Source: Torreya grandis
Lineage: Eukaryota; Streptophyta; Pinopsida; Cupressales; Taxaceae
DNA: 64,000 nt
Direction: 5' to 3'
NCBI GenBank assembly: GCA_037957365.1
Contig: JARHVA010000349.1
Location: 4,204,501-4,268,500 of the forward strand
The notes under the pieces are model-generated. The model was not told where the DNA came from, did not search any database, and saw only the letters and a program-made list of their open reading frames with translations. Made by a program: the position numbers and the translations under genes. Of this stretch, positions 35,744 to 47,691 are shown piece by piece; the stretch's first letter is position 1, and the number at the start of each line of letters is the position of its first letter.

Positions 35744-36885
35744 TTTTGGAAATATTGTCATTGATGTCAAAGGTTTAGCATTATTGGTGATAAAGGCCCC
35801 ATTGCATTTAATGTTGTTTGTAATAAATATATCTTGGCTAATATGAGTTAATATTTATTTAATATTAATGAATATATTTTTGGTTACATATGAGAAAAAA
35901 TAAGGGCCCATGGAGAAGTTGAAAAGCCACGAGGTAAAGACAAAAGAAGGATGGGACACAGTTTCCAATGAAGAGTCATCTTGGGGAATACCAAGAGTCA
36001 CCAAGTGAAGACAAAAGAGTAAGGGCACAATTTCTCATGAAGGGACACTATGAGGAATACAAAAAGTCACCAAAGATAAGGACAAAAGTGGGAAGGACGT
36101 TTTTGGTCATGAAGGGTCACCACATGACTTTTCAAAGGCTTGAATATGAAGGGTCATCCAAGATTGGTGCCATTTTCCATGAGGATTGAAGGGTCACAAA
36201 GGGGGAAGGCCAAAGATCATTTGGAAAGTTATAAATAAAGGATTGAGAAGCCATTTGTAAATATGAGAGATAGAGGTTGATTTGATATTTTAATATCTAT
36301 CTTAGAAGAGCAATTGTGAAAGATGAATATGATTTGTATTTGTTATATCTAGCTTAGAAGAGCAAAGGTGAGAGAGAGGAAAGAGATGTTGTATTGATCT
36401 ATCATTTGTTGAGATAGAAATATTGAGAGATAGGTGTGTGGTATACACAAAGGGGTTGGTGCTCACAAATTGTTGTTGGGTTGGTGCTCGGCAAAGGGGT
36501 GTGGTGCTCCTATGGGTTGGTGCTCATGAATAATAGCTAGGTTGGTGCTTGGCAAAGGGGTGTGGTGCTCTTGTGGGTTGGTGTTCATGAATAGTAGCTA
36601 GGGTGGTGCTTGGCAAAGGGGTATGGTGCTCTTACATGCTTGGCTTGCAAATATTGTTTGGGTTTTGTGCTCATTCATATACTTGAGATTGTTCTCCATG
36701 GTTTTTCCCACATTAGGTTTCCATGTTATATTTGGTGTCTCTCTCTATCTTGTGTGGTGTTTATTGTTTGAGTTTTATTGCATATCTTGAATGTTTGATT
36801 AAGTGAAATTTGGTTAAAGGAAAGTTTTCTAAGATATATGATATACTAATTCACCCCCACCTCTCAGTATATCCTATGCTTAATA
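35744..36885 (+). repeat. 3' LTR of copia C
   Basis: It is the direct-repeat partner of 32008-33139. The first bases are TTTTGG where the 5' LTR has TGTTGG. It ends GCTTAATA and is followed by ATTTG. Differences to the 5' LTR are mostly transitions. Confidence 0.9.
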
Positions 36886-36890
36886 ATTTG
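36886..36890 (+). repeat. Target-site duplication of element C, right copy
   Basis: ATTTG, identical to 32003-32007, directly follows the 3' LTR. Confidence 0.85.
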
Positions 36891-37215
36891 GTTTGCCATA
36901 GTTTTAATAATATAGGACACATTACAATATTCTATCCTAATAGAGTTAGAAGGCCCTTAATACTTAACAAGGTATATGGAGATCTTAGAGTGCATAAGAA
37001 GGGTCAAACATTGTTATGGAATCCAAAGGAAGTCATGACTAATCATATTGAGTCCAAGAGTCAAGACGAATTATTTGCTAAGGTAGAGTAAGGATTAGAA
37101 GTGAAGGAATGTTAAGAATTCTTATTATCTGCAGATATTCATAAGGTAGTCAAAGAGAAGAAGGATGATAAGGTGGATGAGTTGAATGCTTCAATCAAGC
37201 CTAAGTGGATTATAA
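36886..37215 (+). pseudogene. Copia D gag, part after the insertion
   Basis: Reading resumes with LVCHSFNNIGHITIFYPN, a zinc-knuckle-like segment (Cys-x2-Cys-x4-His-x4-Cys pattern with two Cys lost). Before the insertion the frame ended in a GKYNNL-like segment, so the two parts fit together across the duplicated ATTTG. Downstream VYGDLRVHKKGQTLLW and KVVKEKKDDKVDELNASI are of unknown function. Stops follow. Confidence 0.7.
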
Positions 37216-38283
37216 GGAGGGACTATTAATCTAAAAATTTCAAGATGGATGAGAGGAGTGGTTTGGAGATCTAGGAATATACTGAGTTCATGATGTTTTG
37301 AGAGCCCTATGGAAATGGGTGACTTCATTAGGCTTCATGGAGATGCTCTTATATTAGTAGAAGCATGAATTTATAGTCAAAGAAGGATTCATCTTGAGAG
37401 GATTCTAAGCTGTTTATGTTGTAAGGTATGAGTTTTTTTATTTGTAGCTTGTATGTATATGACAAGGTAAAAGGATTTTTGGTTAGTATGAGAATTAATT
37501 CTAGAGACTAGTTTATGAGGATTCATGGTATGGAATGAAAGTCAAAGCATAATATTGTGTCTAGAGACATATGGAATATGGATTTGTCTACAAGACCAAT
37601 ATGGTCATGGAGACAAGTTGGATGTTATTTAGATCTGGAAGTGTGATGAAAGCTTGTATAGTTGAATGGTATATGAGAGGTAAGAAAAAAATTGTTCTAT
37701 GTTTTTAAAAGTTGATAGCTTGATTTGTGTTGAGAATTGGTATCGGTATCAACATGCTTGAAGAAAATTTAGAATGGTTTTAAAGTCTTGATGACTCAAG
37801 TGATGAGCATAAGCTATGAAGATAAAGGGGGAGTCCCTAATTCTTCAGTTGGTGTTAAAAGTGGGGTAGCCTAGTGAGTGATCAAGAGTTTGATCTATAT
37901 CAATCATATCAAGGATATGGTGAGTGTTCCTATGTATCTAAATTAATTTTAAGAAGGTATGTATGGATTTAAGGGGAGCTTTATAGCTCTATGTTTTGAA
38001 GTGTCAAATTACTTATGTAGAAGTCATAAGAAGCATGCCTTCTTGAGGTATAGTTCAAGCGTTCCAAAATTTGTCTATAACAACCAAGGTGAGTTTTTGT
38101 CATTATTTAATTATGTTGTTAAAGTTCAAGTCTAAGGATTAGATGGTATTTTATGGAAGAACCTTTGTCATTTATGTCAAAAGGGGGACAATGAGTAGAT
38201 GAAAAAATTAATTTTTTGAAGTGATTTTAGATTGTAGTGTGTTTTCCATCAATGTGTTTACCATCAATGACAAAGTGAGAGTT
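37216..38283 (+). other. Copia D internal remainder and polypurine tract
   Basis: No protease, integrase or RT motif is recognisable; only short fragments look coding. The last bases, CAAAGTGAGAGTT at 38271-38283, form the decayed polypurine tract directly before the 3' LTR. The CATCAATGACAAAG context is the same as before the 3' LTR of element C. Confidence 0.6.
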
Positions 38284-40152
38284 TGTTTCATGTTATTATC
38301 ATTGATGTCAAAAGGATGCATCATGTAAAGGCATAATGATCATTGATGTGAAGGGCCTATTTGGTCAAGTTCTTGAGCATGGTAGTGGCATAAAGAGAGT
38401 ATTGATTAGTGAGTGAGTATTATAGATATGAGTAGCCTATTGAGAGTGTGTTCTTAGTTGGCATCATGATGTTGTCAAAGGTGACTAAGCCTAGTTGGAT
38501 GTGTACGATGAGACAAGGTGCATTGAGATAGTATTCTCATTAAAGGATTTTTTCATGAGAAAATTTGAAGGTAAGAGAGAATTGAAGGCAAATAATGTAT
38601 TATGGTTGTATGAAAGTATAGGTCATTGATTTCAAAGTTGATGTCAAAGGTGTATCATGTCAATATTAACTATGTGTGATATTAAGAAGCATCTTTTGAT
38701 GGTTTAAATCAAAGGTAACTAAGGATAGATGGTAGTATGTGATATGTCAAGGTACATGAAAGAGTAGGTGCATGAGAGAAAAGAGTGTTTATATGATAGA
38801 GAAGAGTGTCATCATAAGAAGATAAAGCTTGGTCATGTGGATTTAAGTATTTATGAGGTTGTGGAAGATTTTTGTCATCAGAAAGAGAATGGTGCAATGA
38901 TATGAGTATGTTGTGATGTCTTATGTCTACTTGTTTGATGTTTTTTGAGATCATGACATGGAAAGAACAGGTTAAGTTATCAAGTGCATTAGAAGCTTGA
39001 GCTTAGTCATGGCATGGTGAAGGTATGAGTTGGTGGCATGATGAGGTGAATGAACTTAAGCATGTAAGAGTTTGTGAATGTTATGTGATCATGTGAATAA
39101 GGTGTGTATGCACTTATAAGTTCTTCAAAGTGAGTCTTTAAATGTAGGTCCTTTCGTCTTGGTTTGTACCTAGACCATTATTTAGTCCTACCTACCCTAA
39201 TGAGGCATGTGGATCAGATTTTAAGGTGAATGTGTGAAGGGTATCATGGACAAAGGTAATTAAATTTGTTTTAGGAGTACTCATGAATTATAAGGTTATG
39301 GTTTATAGGAAAAGGCTTGAAAAGTGATTTTAAGGTCTATCGAGTGTACAAAATGAAGGTATGTAAACCCAAGAATGAATTTTAGGTGTTCATTGGCATG
39401 TGTAACCTCTATATGGAAACCTAATATATTAAAGAGAGATGGGGAATGGTAATATATAATATCTCAAATAATTGGTTTTGTATTTAAGGGGTAGTCCTTT
39501 ATGAACAATCATTAACACCCAAACCTATGTTAAACCTCTCTAAAACCCTAATAAGGACATGATGTGAAAGATATTGTTAAAATAAGATTAGAATATACTA
39601 AAATGGATAGAAAATCAATTGGATATATTATTAAACTCTCCCAAGTACCTAAAAAATGGTGTTGGTTAGTCAAATGAGAGAGAAACTACACAATTATAGT
39701 CTTATTTATCAAGAAATTACTTTAGCTCTTAAAATTTTCATTGGTCAAGAAGATAAAATGGATGGAAGAAGAAGATATAGAATAATAATATATTAATATT
39801 ATGGTTTATGGATATGTTCCACCCTTAAATTTTTATAAATTTGTCATCCAAGTTATCTAGTTGCATACAGACCTAATGGTGTGAATAATGATAAACCCAG
39901 GCAAAGATGAGAAAATGGATTTGAGGGTCTGAGAATGTCAATTTGATACAATCAAGTAAATGAAGAGTTTATTTATGAATTTTAAGTAATTTTTCATGAT
40001 TAAAATAATTTTTTGAGGTTAGGGAATATGGTAATAATTTTCTCATAAAAATGACTTGTCTGGTTCAGATAAGACTATGATATAAGGTCAAGAAATTGGT
40101 CTACAAGACGAATATTTTCCATTAGACCATATGATATTTATTTTTGAGGATC

Positions 40153-40228
<76 letters not shown>

Positions 40229-41330
40229 AATAGGATAATTTACATGAATAAAGAGTCATTAAAAGTGTCTACATATGTGTTGGAGTGATAAGTCACCATA
40301 ACTAGTGTTTGAGGTAAATTGGCAGTTTTGAGTGAGTAAGTTGCAGAGATGTTCTTGAGCCTTTATCTCCTAAGTGAAAGTGTTCCAAGAATTTGGTGAT
40401 AAACCTGATTTCATGGATAATATATATACATGTTTAATTTTTCATATTTTTTTATCCTAATAATATTTTATGTTCATTTTTGTAAGATATATTTTTGAGG
40501 TACATAGGCTAATAGGGTAGTTGGTCTTAAAGGAGATTTCATGGTATGAACAAAAGACACAGTTACAATTAACAATGAAAGAGGTCATTAAAGGTATTAT
40601 GATAAGTGATTAAATTATTTTAATTTTTTGGATAATTCCATATGGTCCCAAGATAATCAAGCTTTGATGCTAAGAAGATAGACCTAATGCAATTAGGTCT
40701 CCATGAGGCCTATAAGAGAGATGAGGCCTAATTGGGTGTTGTAGACCAAAATGGGTCCAAATATAATTTTAAACATGTTAATAAATTGTTATAAGACCTA
40801 TTATATGTCAAAAATAAGAGTTATAATGTGTATGGACAACTAATTGGTGTGTAATCATGAGTATAGTATATGTATAAGATAATTTAGGCCTATTTGAGAT
40901 ATAGAGAGTAAGAAAACGTATTGATAAATCAATGAGCCTAAGGAGGTTATGTAATCTGTTATAAACTATTAGGATATAGTATATAATCATTTAATGAAGA
41001 TCATATGGATGTTATTCAATTAAAGATCAAGTTCATATGACATATTCAATCTTGAAGAGGGCTAATTGAGTGAAAAAACTAGACATAGTTTTGAGAGGGA
41101 TCAAGTGGAGTAGAGATGGAGTGATCATCATATGTTGATTTATTATTTATATGATATTATATTTTCATCCAATATTTTTTATTAATGTATGATAGTGGAT
41201 AGATTTCAGATAAAGCAAATGAAGAATTGAGTGGAAAGAAGTGTGATTGACTAAGTTGATGCTTGGTCAAAGAGGGAGTTGAATATTATTTTTAGGTTGG
41301 TGCTTGAAAAATTATTATTGTATAATTTGG
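38284..41330 (+). repeat. 3' LTR of copia D, left part
   Basis: It starts TGTTTCATGTT and matches 26082 onward: shared landmarks include GAGTGAGTATTAT, TTGAGAGTGTGTTC and GGGGTAGTCCTTTATGAACA. It carries one copy of the unit triplicated in the 5' LTR and an AT microsatellite that the 5' LTR lacks. Homology stops near 41330 at GTATAATTT. Confidence 0.85.
40153..40226. repeat. TA microsatellite in the 3' LTR of copia D
   Basis: About 74 bp of (TA)n with one interruption. The matching place in the 5' LTR (about 28570-28600) has no such tract, so it arose after insertion. Confidence 0.95.
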
Positions 41331-44300
41331 TGTTGGTGATTTGGCCTATCAATTCCAAATACCAACCCATATAATTTGAAAATTTTCCTAGTATTGTTAC
41401 AAGTCTTTATAAGGTGGTCTAAACTATGTATTTTGGTCAAGAAGATGAGTTTTGGTATTTGAATGTTTAATTTGGTGAAAAAGGCCATAAAATAACTAAT
41501 ATTTATTTAAAATAATTTAATATTTATGTAATTGACTTAGATATAAAGTGTCATGCTTTAAAAATAACTTTTTATGCAATTAAAAGGCATATTTTTGGCC
41601 TCTAAAGACTCCCACATATCATATTCAGCTCCATAAAGATTAAAAAAGCCTTTTTATTTTTATTATCTCCTTAATTGATCATGATATTAATTACCATTCC
41701 CTAAAATTGGCTGTTCAAGTCCTAAGTTTGGATAAAAGGCAAAGGAATAACCATTTTCATGTATTTTTCATGCAATAGTACAATATTGTACAACTTTTCT
41801 ATATATAAGATCTCAAGAGCATGAAGAGAATGATATATCAGGGGTTATTGAATAATTTAAAGGAAATAAGATTCAAAATAGACCCAAAAATAGTTCATAT
41901 GCTTCATATATCTTGTTTGTACATAGTGAGAGCCCTTTAGGTTGTAGGTGGTATGGCCATGAGAGAGAAAATATAGGTCTAAAATTTTGGCCAAAAAATT
42001 AGTCTTAAAGAGCTTATAGATATGTCAAGTGGTTCTCAAATTGGTTTTATCTCCTTCATGCACCATCCCTTTTAATTCAAGCCACTCACTATCTCTCCTG
42101 CATCTAATAAGGGAGTCAATTTTCCTAAATTTCTCTTTATTTAAGCATCATGGCATAAAATTTTAAGATTATGGAGCTTCTTAGGAACATAATTCACCTT
42201 TCCATTGTATTAATTATTCATTTTACACATGTATGATAGTAAAATAGAGCAAAATAAGACAAAAGAGTTCAAATTTGTAGTATACAAGCATGCAAACATA
42301 AGTTGTACAGTCTAGGAGAGAGTAGTTCCAAGATTTCTTGGTTTCTTGTTTGTAGGAGTCTCCTTCATGTTCTATATTCTTCATGAAAATATTATCAAAG
42401 ATTTTTCAAGGATATCAACAAGGAAGCCAGTAATGGTTCTTAAGAGTTTTCAAATGATCACTATTTAGCAAACTTTAAGGTTTATTAGCCTTGTTTAAAG
42501 ATCTTAGTAGACTCCTAGGTTTCAATTTCACCCTGTTATTCTCCTTGAAATACATCCCAATTGATATGTGTGGTAGATGATATTCTAATGCTTTAATTTC
42601 ACCTTCAAACTAGTATTGGAATATTCCTCATGTCCTTTTTCATCCCCATATCACTATCTTTCACTATTATTCTCACTGTAACAAATCTTCATTTTCATCC
42701 TAAGTCTCATATGTTTCCATCATCCTTCACATTTTATCACTTTCATTATTCTCCATCTCATTAATCTATTATAAAGAGGATTCAAGGATTGATCAAAGCA
42801 TCATGGTCATGATGTAGGGTTATGCTACATAGGTACACTACCAAATTGAGGTGAAATCATCACCTATAACAAATTAGAAATACAATCATGAGTTTTCATG
42901 AAAGTACAAAATAAAGGATATAAGATACCCCCTTGAAGGTATTTGATTAAAATATATAATTTATGATGAATCAATGAGGAACAAGTTCACTAATCTGGGT
43001 TTGTTGACTACCTTAAAGCCAAATTTAAACCTAGTTCATACAAACATAGTAATCTATAGTTATCAAGGAGGGACACAATCTTTTCAAGTTTGGCATCATG
43101 GCATAAATAAATGAGTGATGGTGTAAAGGAGTGAAGGGATTTTTTTCTATTATTGAATTATTTCATGTATAAACACAAGGAGGTGGCTCAAGTATAACAT
43201 AGTTTCAAAGTGCTCAATGGCTTAGAAGCAGTTAAGATTGACTACCTACAACCAACAAAAGTATAGTGAAGTTTATGAGAAGATAGGTTATTTTCAAAAG
43301 GATGGAGTAATGATTAAGAGGTAAAAATTATGGTAAGGATATTATCATGTGAATAATACCAAAGGCAGGCCCTTAAAAATATCAAAATTAGTTTAGGCCA
43401 TTTTTTCTTGTAAATTTTATAGGCTTTTGAAGTGTATTTATCCTCCACCAAGTCAAAAGCTATGAAGGTGTAGGTGTTATTATAGCTTTAGGTTCATGAG
43501 TTTGTATAACTAGTTTTGAGAATAAAATGGAAGGTAAAGAGTTATATAAATCCTTTAATTTTAATTACACAGTAACAGAATCATATCACACATCCAACAT
43601 CACCTACAATCATGAAAGTACAGGCTTATCTCCATGTTTGTAAAAAGGATGAGGGCACAATGGTATAAGAAGGAGTTTATTGTTAAAATTAATGTTTCTT
43701 ATAAATATATGATGATGTATATGAGTTCAATATTTATTAAATATTACTCTAATCTAAGTAGCAGTCAAGGTCAACTATAAAATGATCACCTACATCCTTT
43801 TAAATAGGCTTATTCCCAAAATAGAGGAGAATGATAATAAAAATGGTCTTATGTTAGAGGTTTTCATGTTAAATATAAGTTTCATGGAATAATTATGATA
43901 TGATGCCAAGATAATAAAGATAAGTTTTCCAAACAAGTACACTATTAAGGTCAAACTAAAAATTGCACACCTACAACCATACTAGGTGGTCATTTTCATC
44001 TCACATAGTCTTATGCCCTAAAGATATAGTTTGACATACATTAAATCAAGGAGGGAAGATTATGAGATCACATACACATTTAAATTATTATTTTAAATTT
44101 TTAATCTTGTATCAAGATCATGCATAGTACTATCAACTCATGAAGGTACTACACAGACCCCCATATGGAATTAGGATTACTGAAGGCCTAAAAACATAAT
44201 TTTAGGAGTGACTATAATGAAAAGAGAATGAGAGGAAGGTTTCAAGAGAATTAAAGGTTTTAAAATTTATATTTCATGGTGGAATATTTATCAAACATTT

Positions 44301-47300
44301 CCATTCACTCAATATTCACTTATAATACTATATCAATTATGTCATATTGAGGTTTCTTGAAGAGATATACTATGGCATGGGTTGCATAGGGGTAAGAGAT
44401 AATAAAATGAATGATACAACCTATTAAAATACGGATTTTAAAGCATATTATATCCTATAAATCATTATTCAAACCCAAATACAAATCTAAAATCATGAAA
44501 GCATAGTCATGAAGCACACACAATCAATACTCAGTCAATGTTGGAAGCATGTCTTAGAGAAATTAGTCATTTTAAGGTATATAATGGTGGATTAAAGTCT
44601 TAATTTTTAGTAAAGATAATAATTATGACCATATAAATCTTATAATTCCATTTTAAATTTCACTTAAAGAGTGGAAGTGCTCACTATTTACACACAGTCG
44701 GCCACCTATCTATTGACAGTCAAAGGAGGAGACTAGTGAGCCTTTGAGAGGAGTTGTTTAGAGTAATGGAGGGTATAAACCTTATAATATATATTTAAAG
44801 GTATATAAAGGTAATTATATTCCTAATATTCCTATTTAAGTAGTTTATACTGATATTTTCAAGATAAATGTCATTGAGGGCTTGTAAGTAAAGAAAGACC
44901 TTAAACAGGCCTATACTAAGAGTGATGATATACACATGGGTTTAGAGTATTTAAAGGCATGATGAAGATAAATAGAAAATAATGGTGTAAGAAAGACATA
45001 TAATAATATAATATAAGATCATGTTATCATATGAAAGTCACCAAAACTTAGACCAAGGGCTAAATAAGCTATGTTTGCAAGAAACCCTAGTCAAGAGAGT
45101 AGGGGTTTTTCTAAAGATGGAAACTCAGATTAGGAATGGTTTTTACTTTGATAAAAAATTTAAGTAGTAAAAACTTTATTAATCATGCATTTTAAGTATA
45201 AATAACCTCTTAGTCTTCCAAAACTTCATAAACACGTAATCCAGGAAACCATTCCTACATAGGTAGTCTCAAAGGCATCAAGACAAATAGGAGTAAGGTT
45301 ATAAAAAGAAGTAAAAAATATTTAAATGAATGGTAAAATTTTTTTTTTTAACCCTAATACCAAATTATAGGTTCCTCAAACCATTAAAACCAATATTAGG
45401 CCAAAATAGGCTTAAAGCTAGTTTTAGGCCTATAAGGCCTACACCACATGAAGGAACTTTTAAACACTAAAATGCAAGATGAAATCATGATAATGTATAA
45501 TTATATGGTAAAATACAAATTATGTATTATAAGAATAAAAATAAAATGAAATTTTTAATTTCACTCTTAATGACAAATTTAAACTATGCAATCTAAGATA
45601 CCTATTTGACCCACCTAATCAAGAGATTATATCTTTCACCAAAATGAGAATTTGATGAAATGATATTATTATATTTTTATTACCCATATTAACTTATATT
45701 CAATTAAGGATTTAGGTTTGTTAAGGGGCCGAGGTTTATGAACAATTGCTAAGAGTATAAGCATGTCTAAAATGCAAGCAAAATCCTATAGGCAAACTTA
45801 TTTATGTATGTATCTTTGCACAAATTTTGCATGGGAACCTAATATTATCCAAAAAACTTAAGGAATATATACACTAAATATTCATGGTGAGAAGTTTTGG
45901 TTTGGAGGTCTATACTTTATGAAACATCATTAAGAAGATTCACCTTCAAAACCCTCACAAACCCTCCTAAGGACCAAGTTTGAGAAAATTCAAATTTATT
46001 GAAATAAAAACCTCTTCAATCATCATAAAACACATTCAAAAATGAATTAAAATTATATAAGGTCCTATAAGTATCGTGATGTACATAACTATATGAACAT
46101 GGTAGAAAATAGAGTTTTTGATGAAAAAGTTCTAAAAAGAGAGGTAAAAGGTAGTTTAATGGATTCCAATACATGGAGAGTGCAGTATGGAAATTTTTAT
46201 TACTCCTAAATCCATAATATGGTCAAATATATTCTTGTAAATGCTTGTGTGATCTCATTCAAAATAGCCATTTTATAATAAATCAAGGCAGTTTGACTAA
46301 GTTACAAGTGTTTCTTCATTAAAAAGACATATTTCATGATATTAAGAGTTTTTATAGGCATAAATATCATTATATTTTTAGGTTATAATGGTTTAATTTA
46401 GGTTTTAATATACATCAAATGCAAGAAGTAGGCTACTAGGCCTTTTTGGCCTTGTAGGCTTTTTTGATCAATCAAGCTCATGTAAGGCATCGAGAATAAA
46501 AAGATGTGATGAAGAAATATTTGATGTAAGTTATTACTAAATTTTACATGTGGATTTGAATTATTTTTCTCTCTTCTATACCAATCTATTATCTGTTTCT
46601 CTCTCATATTATACATATAGAGGCTTGTAGGGTTATTTTTAGCATCCATCTCTTGGGCATGATGAAACTTTGCCAAGATTGAGCTTTGTAAATTTTTGAG
46701 ATGAATAAAATTACTATTTTTAGATTCTTATATACATTTTTAGTGCTTTATATATTTTTTATCTACACATGTGGTAGTATTTTCTCTCTTGGCAGGTCCT
46801 AATCTCACCTTGTAACTAATATGACATCTTATCATGCCATATATAGTGTTTGATGTTGATTGAATGAGCTAACAGTGGATATATTGATTAGATAGTGAGG
46901 CATTAAATCATTTACCTCATGCTTTGATCATTTTATGAAACCTTAATGTGAGATAGTGTTGCATAGGAGTCCCTTGGAGTTGAAGGATTCAATGATTTCA
47001 ATTACTTATTATTCTTGAAGTTCAAATAGATTGGATGAACCAACAATAGAGGTATATCACCATCAATAGTGTAGTTTTCCATTTTCATAATCTTTCTAAC
47101 CCTTTTCATCCCAAAAATCATAGTAGGTTTTAGCAAACTGAGTAAAGTAGATACATCATAGGAGCTAGCCTCATAATCTAGAGGTTTGGTCTAAGTGTAG
47201 GTGTCTCCCAACCTTATACCATTCTAATGTTACTCCAAGTATGAAGTAGATCTAAATAATCTTCCTTTAATAAGGTGTTATATGGGTTATTAATAGTTAG
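41331..47300 (+). mobile_element. Insert F: decayed LTR-type sequence within the 3' LTR of copia D
   Basis: The LTR of D stops near 41330 and resumes near 47300, so about 6 kb entered it. The insert has no recognisable protein. Its middle (43230-44700) has repeated CACCTACAACC phrases like the non-coding part of element I. Near 45900-45985 it carries the AAACCCTCC block found in other LTRs, and near 47150 a CATCATAGGAGCTAGCC segment like the U5 end of element I. This suggests a relative of element I. Neither exact border nor target-site duplication was resolved, and orientation is taken from these likenesses. Confidence 0.55.
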
Positions 47301-47686
47301 TTCTTAGTCAAGAGGGAGTTAGATCTACCTTGCAAGTTGGTTCTTACATAAGTGTCCCTTAATAGAGTTGGTGCTTTGACATGGGGAGTTTTATCCTCCT
47401 ATCATGTGGGTGCTTGATAAATTTAGGGTTGGTACTCCATTTTAGATTGGTGCTCAACTAAATTAGATACATTATCTTATAGAATAGTTTGTCCAAGATT
47501 TTTTTTGATGTGTTTTATTACCCTTAATGATTTCCCACATATGTGATGTGTTATCTTGTTTGATGCTCATGTGATTGGTTCCTAATGAATTATTAAATCA
47601 CTAAGCTACTTTTAATGATTATAGATAATAATTGAAAGTTTTTTAAGACTGATTCACACCCCCTCTTAGTTATTGTGATTCCAACA
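47301..47686 (+). repeat. 3' LTR of copia D, right part
   Basis: It matches the last 350 bp of the 5' LTR: TTAGTCAAGAGGGAGTTAG, GTGGGTGCTTGATAAATT, GATTCACACCCCCTCTTAG and the end TTGTGATTCCAACA. It terminates with CA at 47686. Confidence 0.8.
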
Positions 47687-47691
47687 TGAAT
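47687..47691. repeat. Target-site duplication of element D, right copy
   Basis: TGAAT follows the LTR end and equals 26077-26081, 21.6 kb away. Confidence 0.75.

Larger units (their letters stand above)
32008..36885 (+). mobile_element. Copia C: younger gag-only copia element nested in copia D
   Basis: The 4.9-kb element has two LTRs of about 1.13-1.14 kb, a copia primer site, gag with zinc knuckles, a protease remnant, a stub of the gag-pre-integrase segment, then directly the 3' untranslated end and polypurine tract. Integrase, RT and RNase H are missing without a trace of decay, so a deletion removed them. The intact LTR pair and 5-bp duplication show it inserted as a unit. Its plan matches the terminal-repeat-with-gag (TR-GAG) class of non-autonomous elements. 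The LTRs differ at about a dozen positions in the first 240 bp. Confidence 0.9.
26082..47686 (+). mobile_element. Copia D: old long-LTR copia-type element, host of two later insertions
   Basis: Two long direct repeats bound the element: 26082-29955, and 38284-47686, the latter split by about 6 kb of foreign sequence. It begins TGTTGG and ends CCAACA, flanked by TGAAT on both sides. The inside has a copia-type primer site, a broken gag and a short purine-rich tract before the 3' LTR. Without the later insert C the internal region is only about 3.4 kb, and no protease, integrase or RT motif was found, so it was probably already gag-only when it moved. The LTRs differ clearly more than those of C, in line with C being younger. 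Confidence 0.85.
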
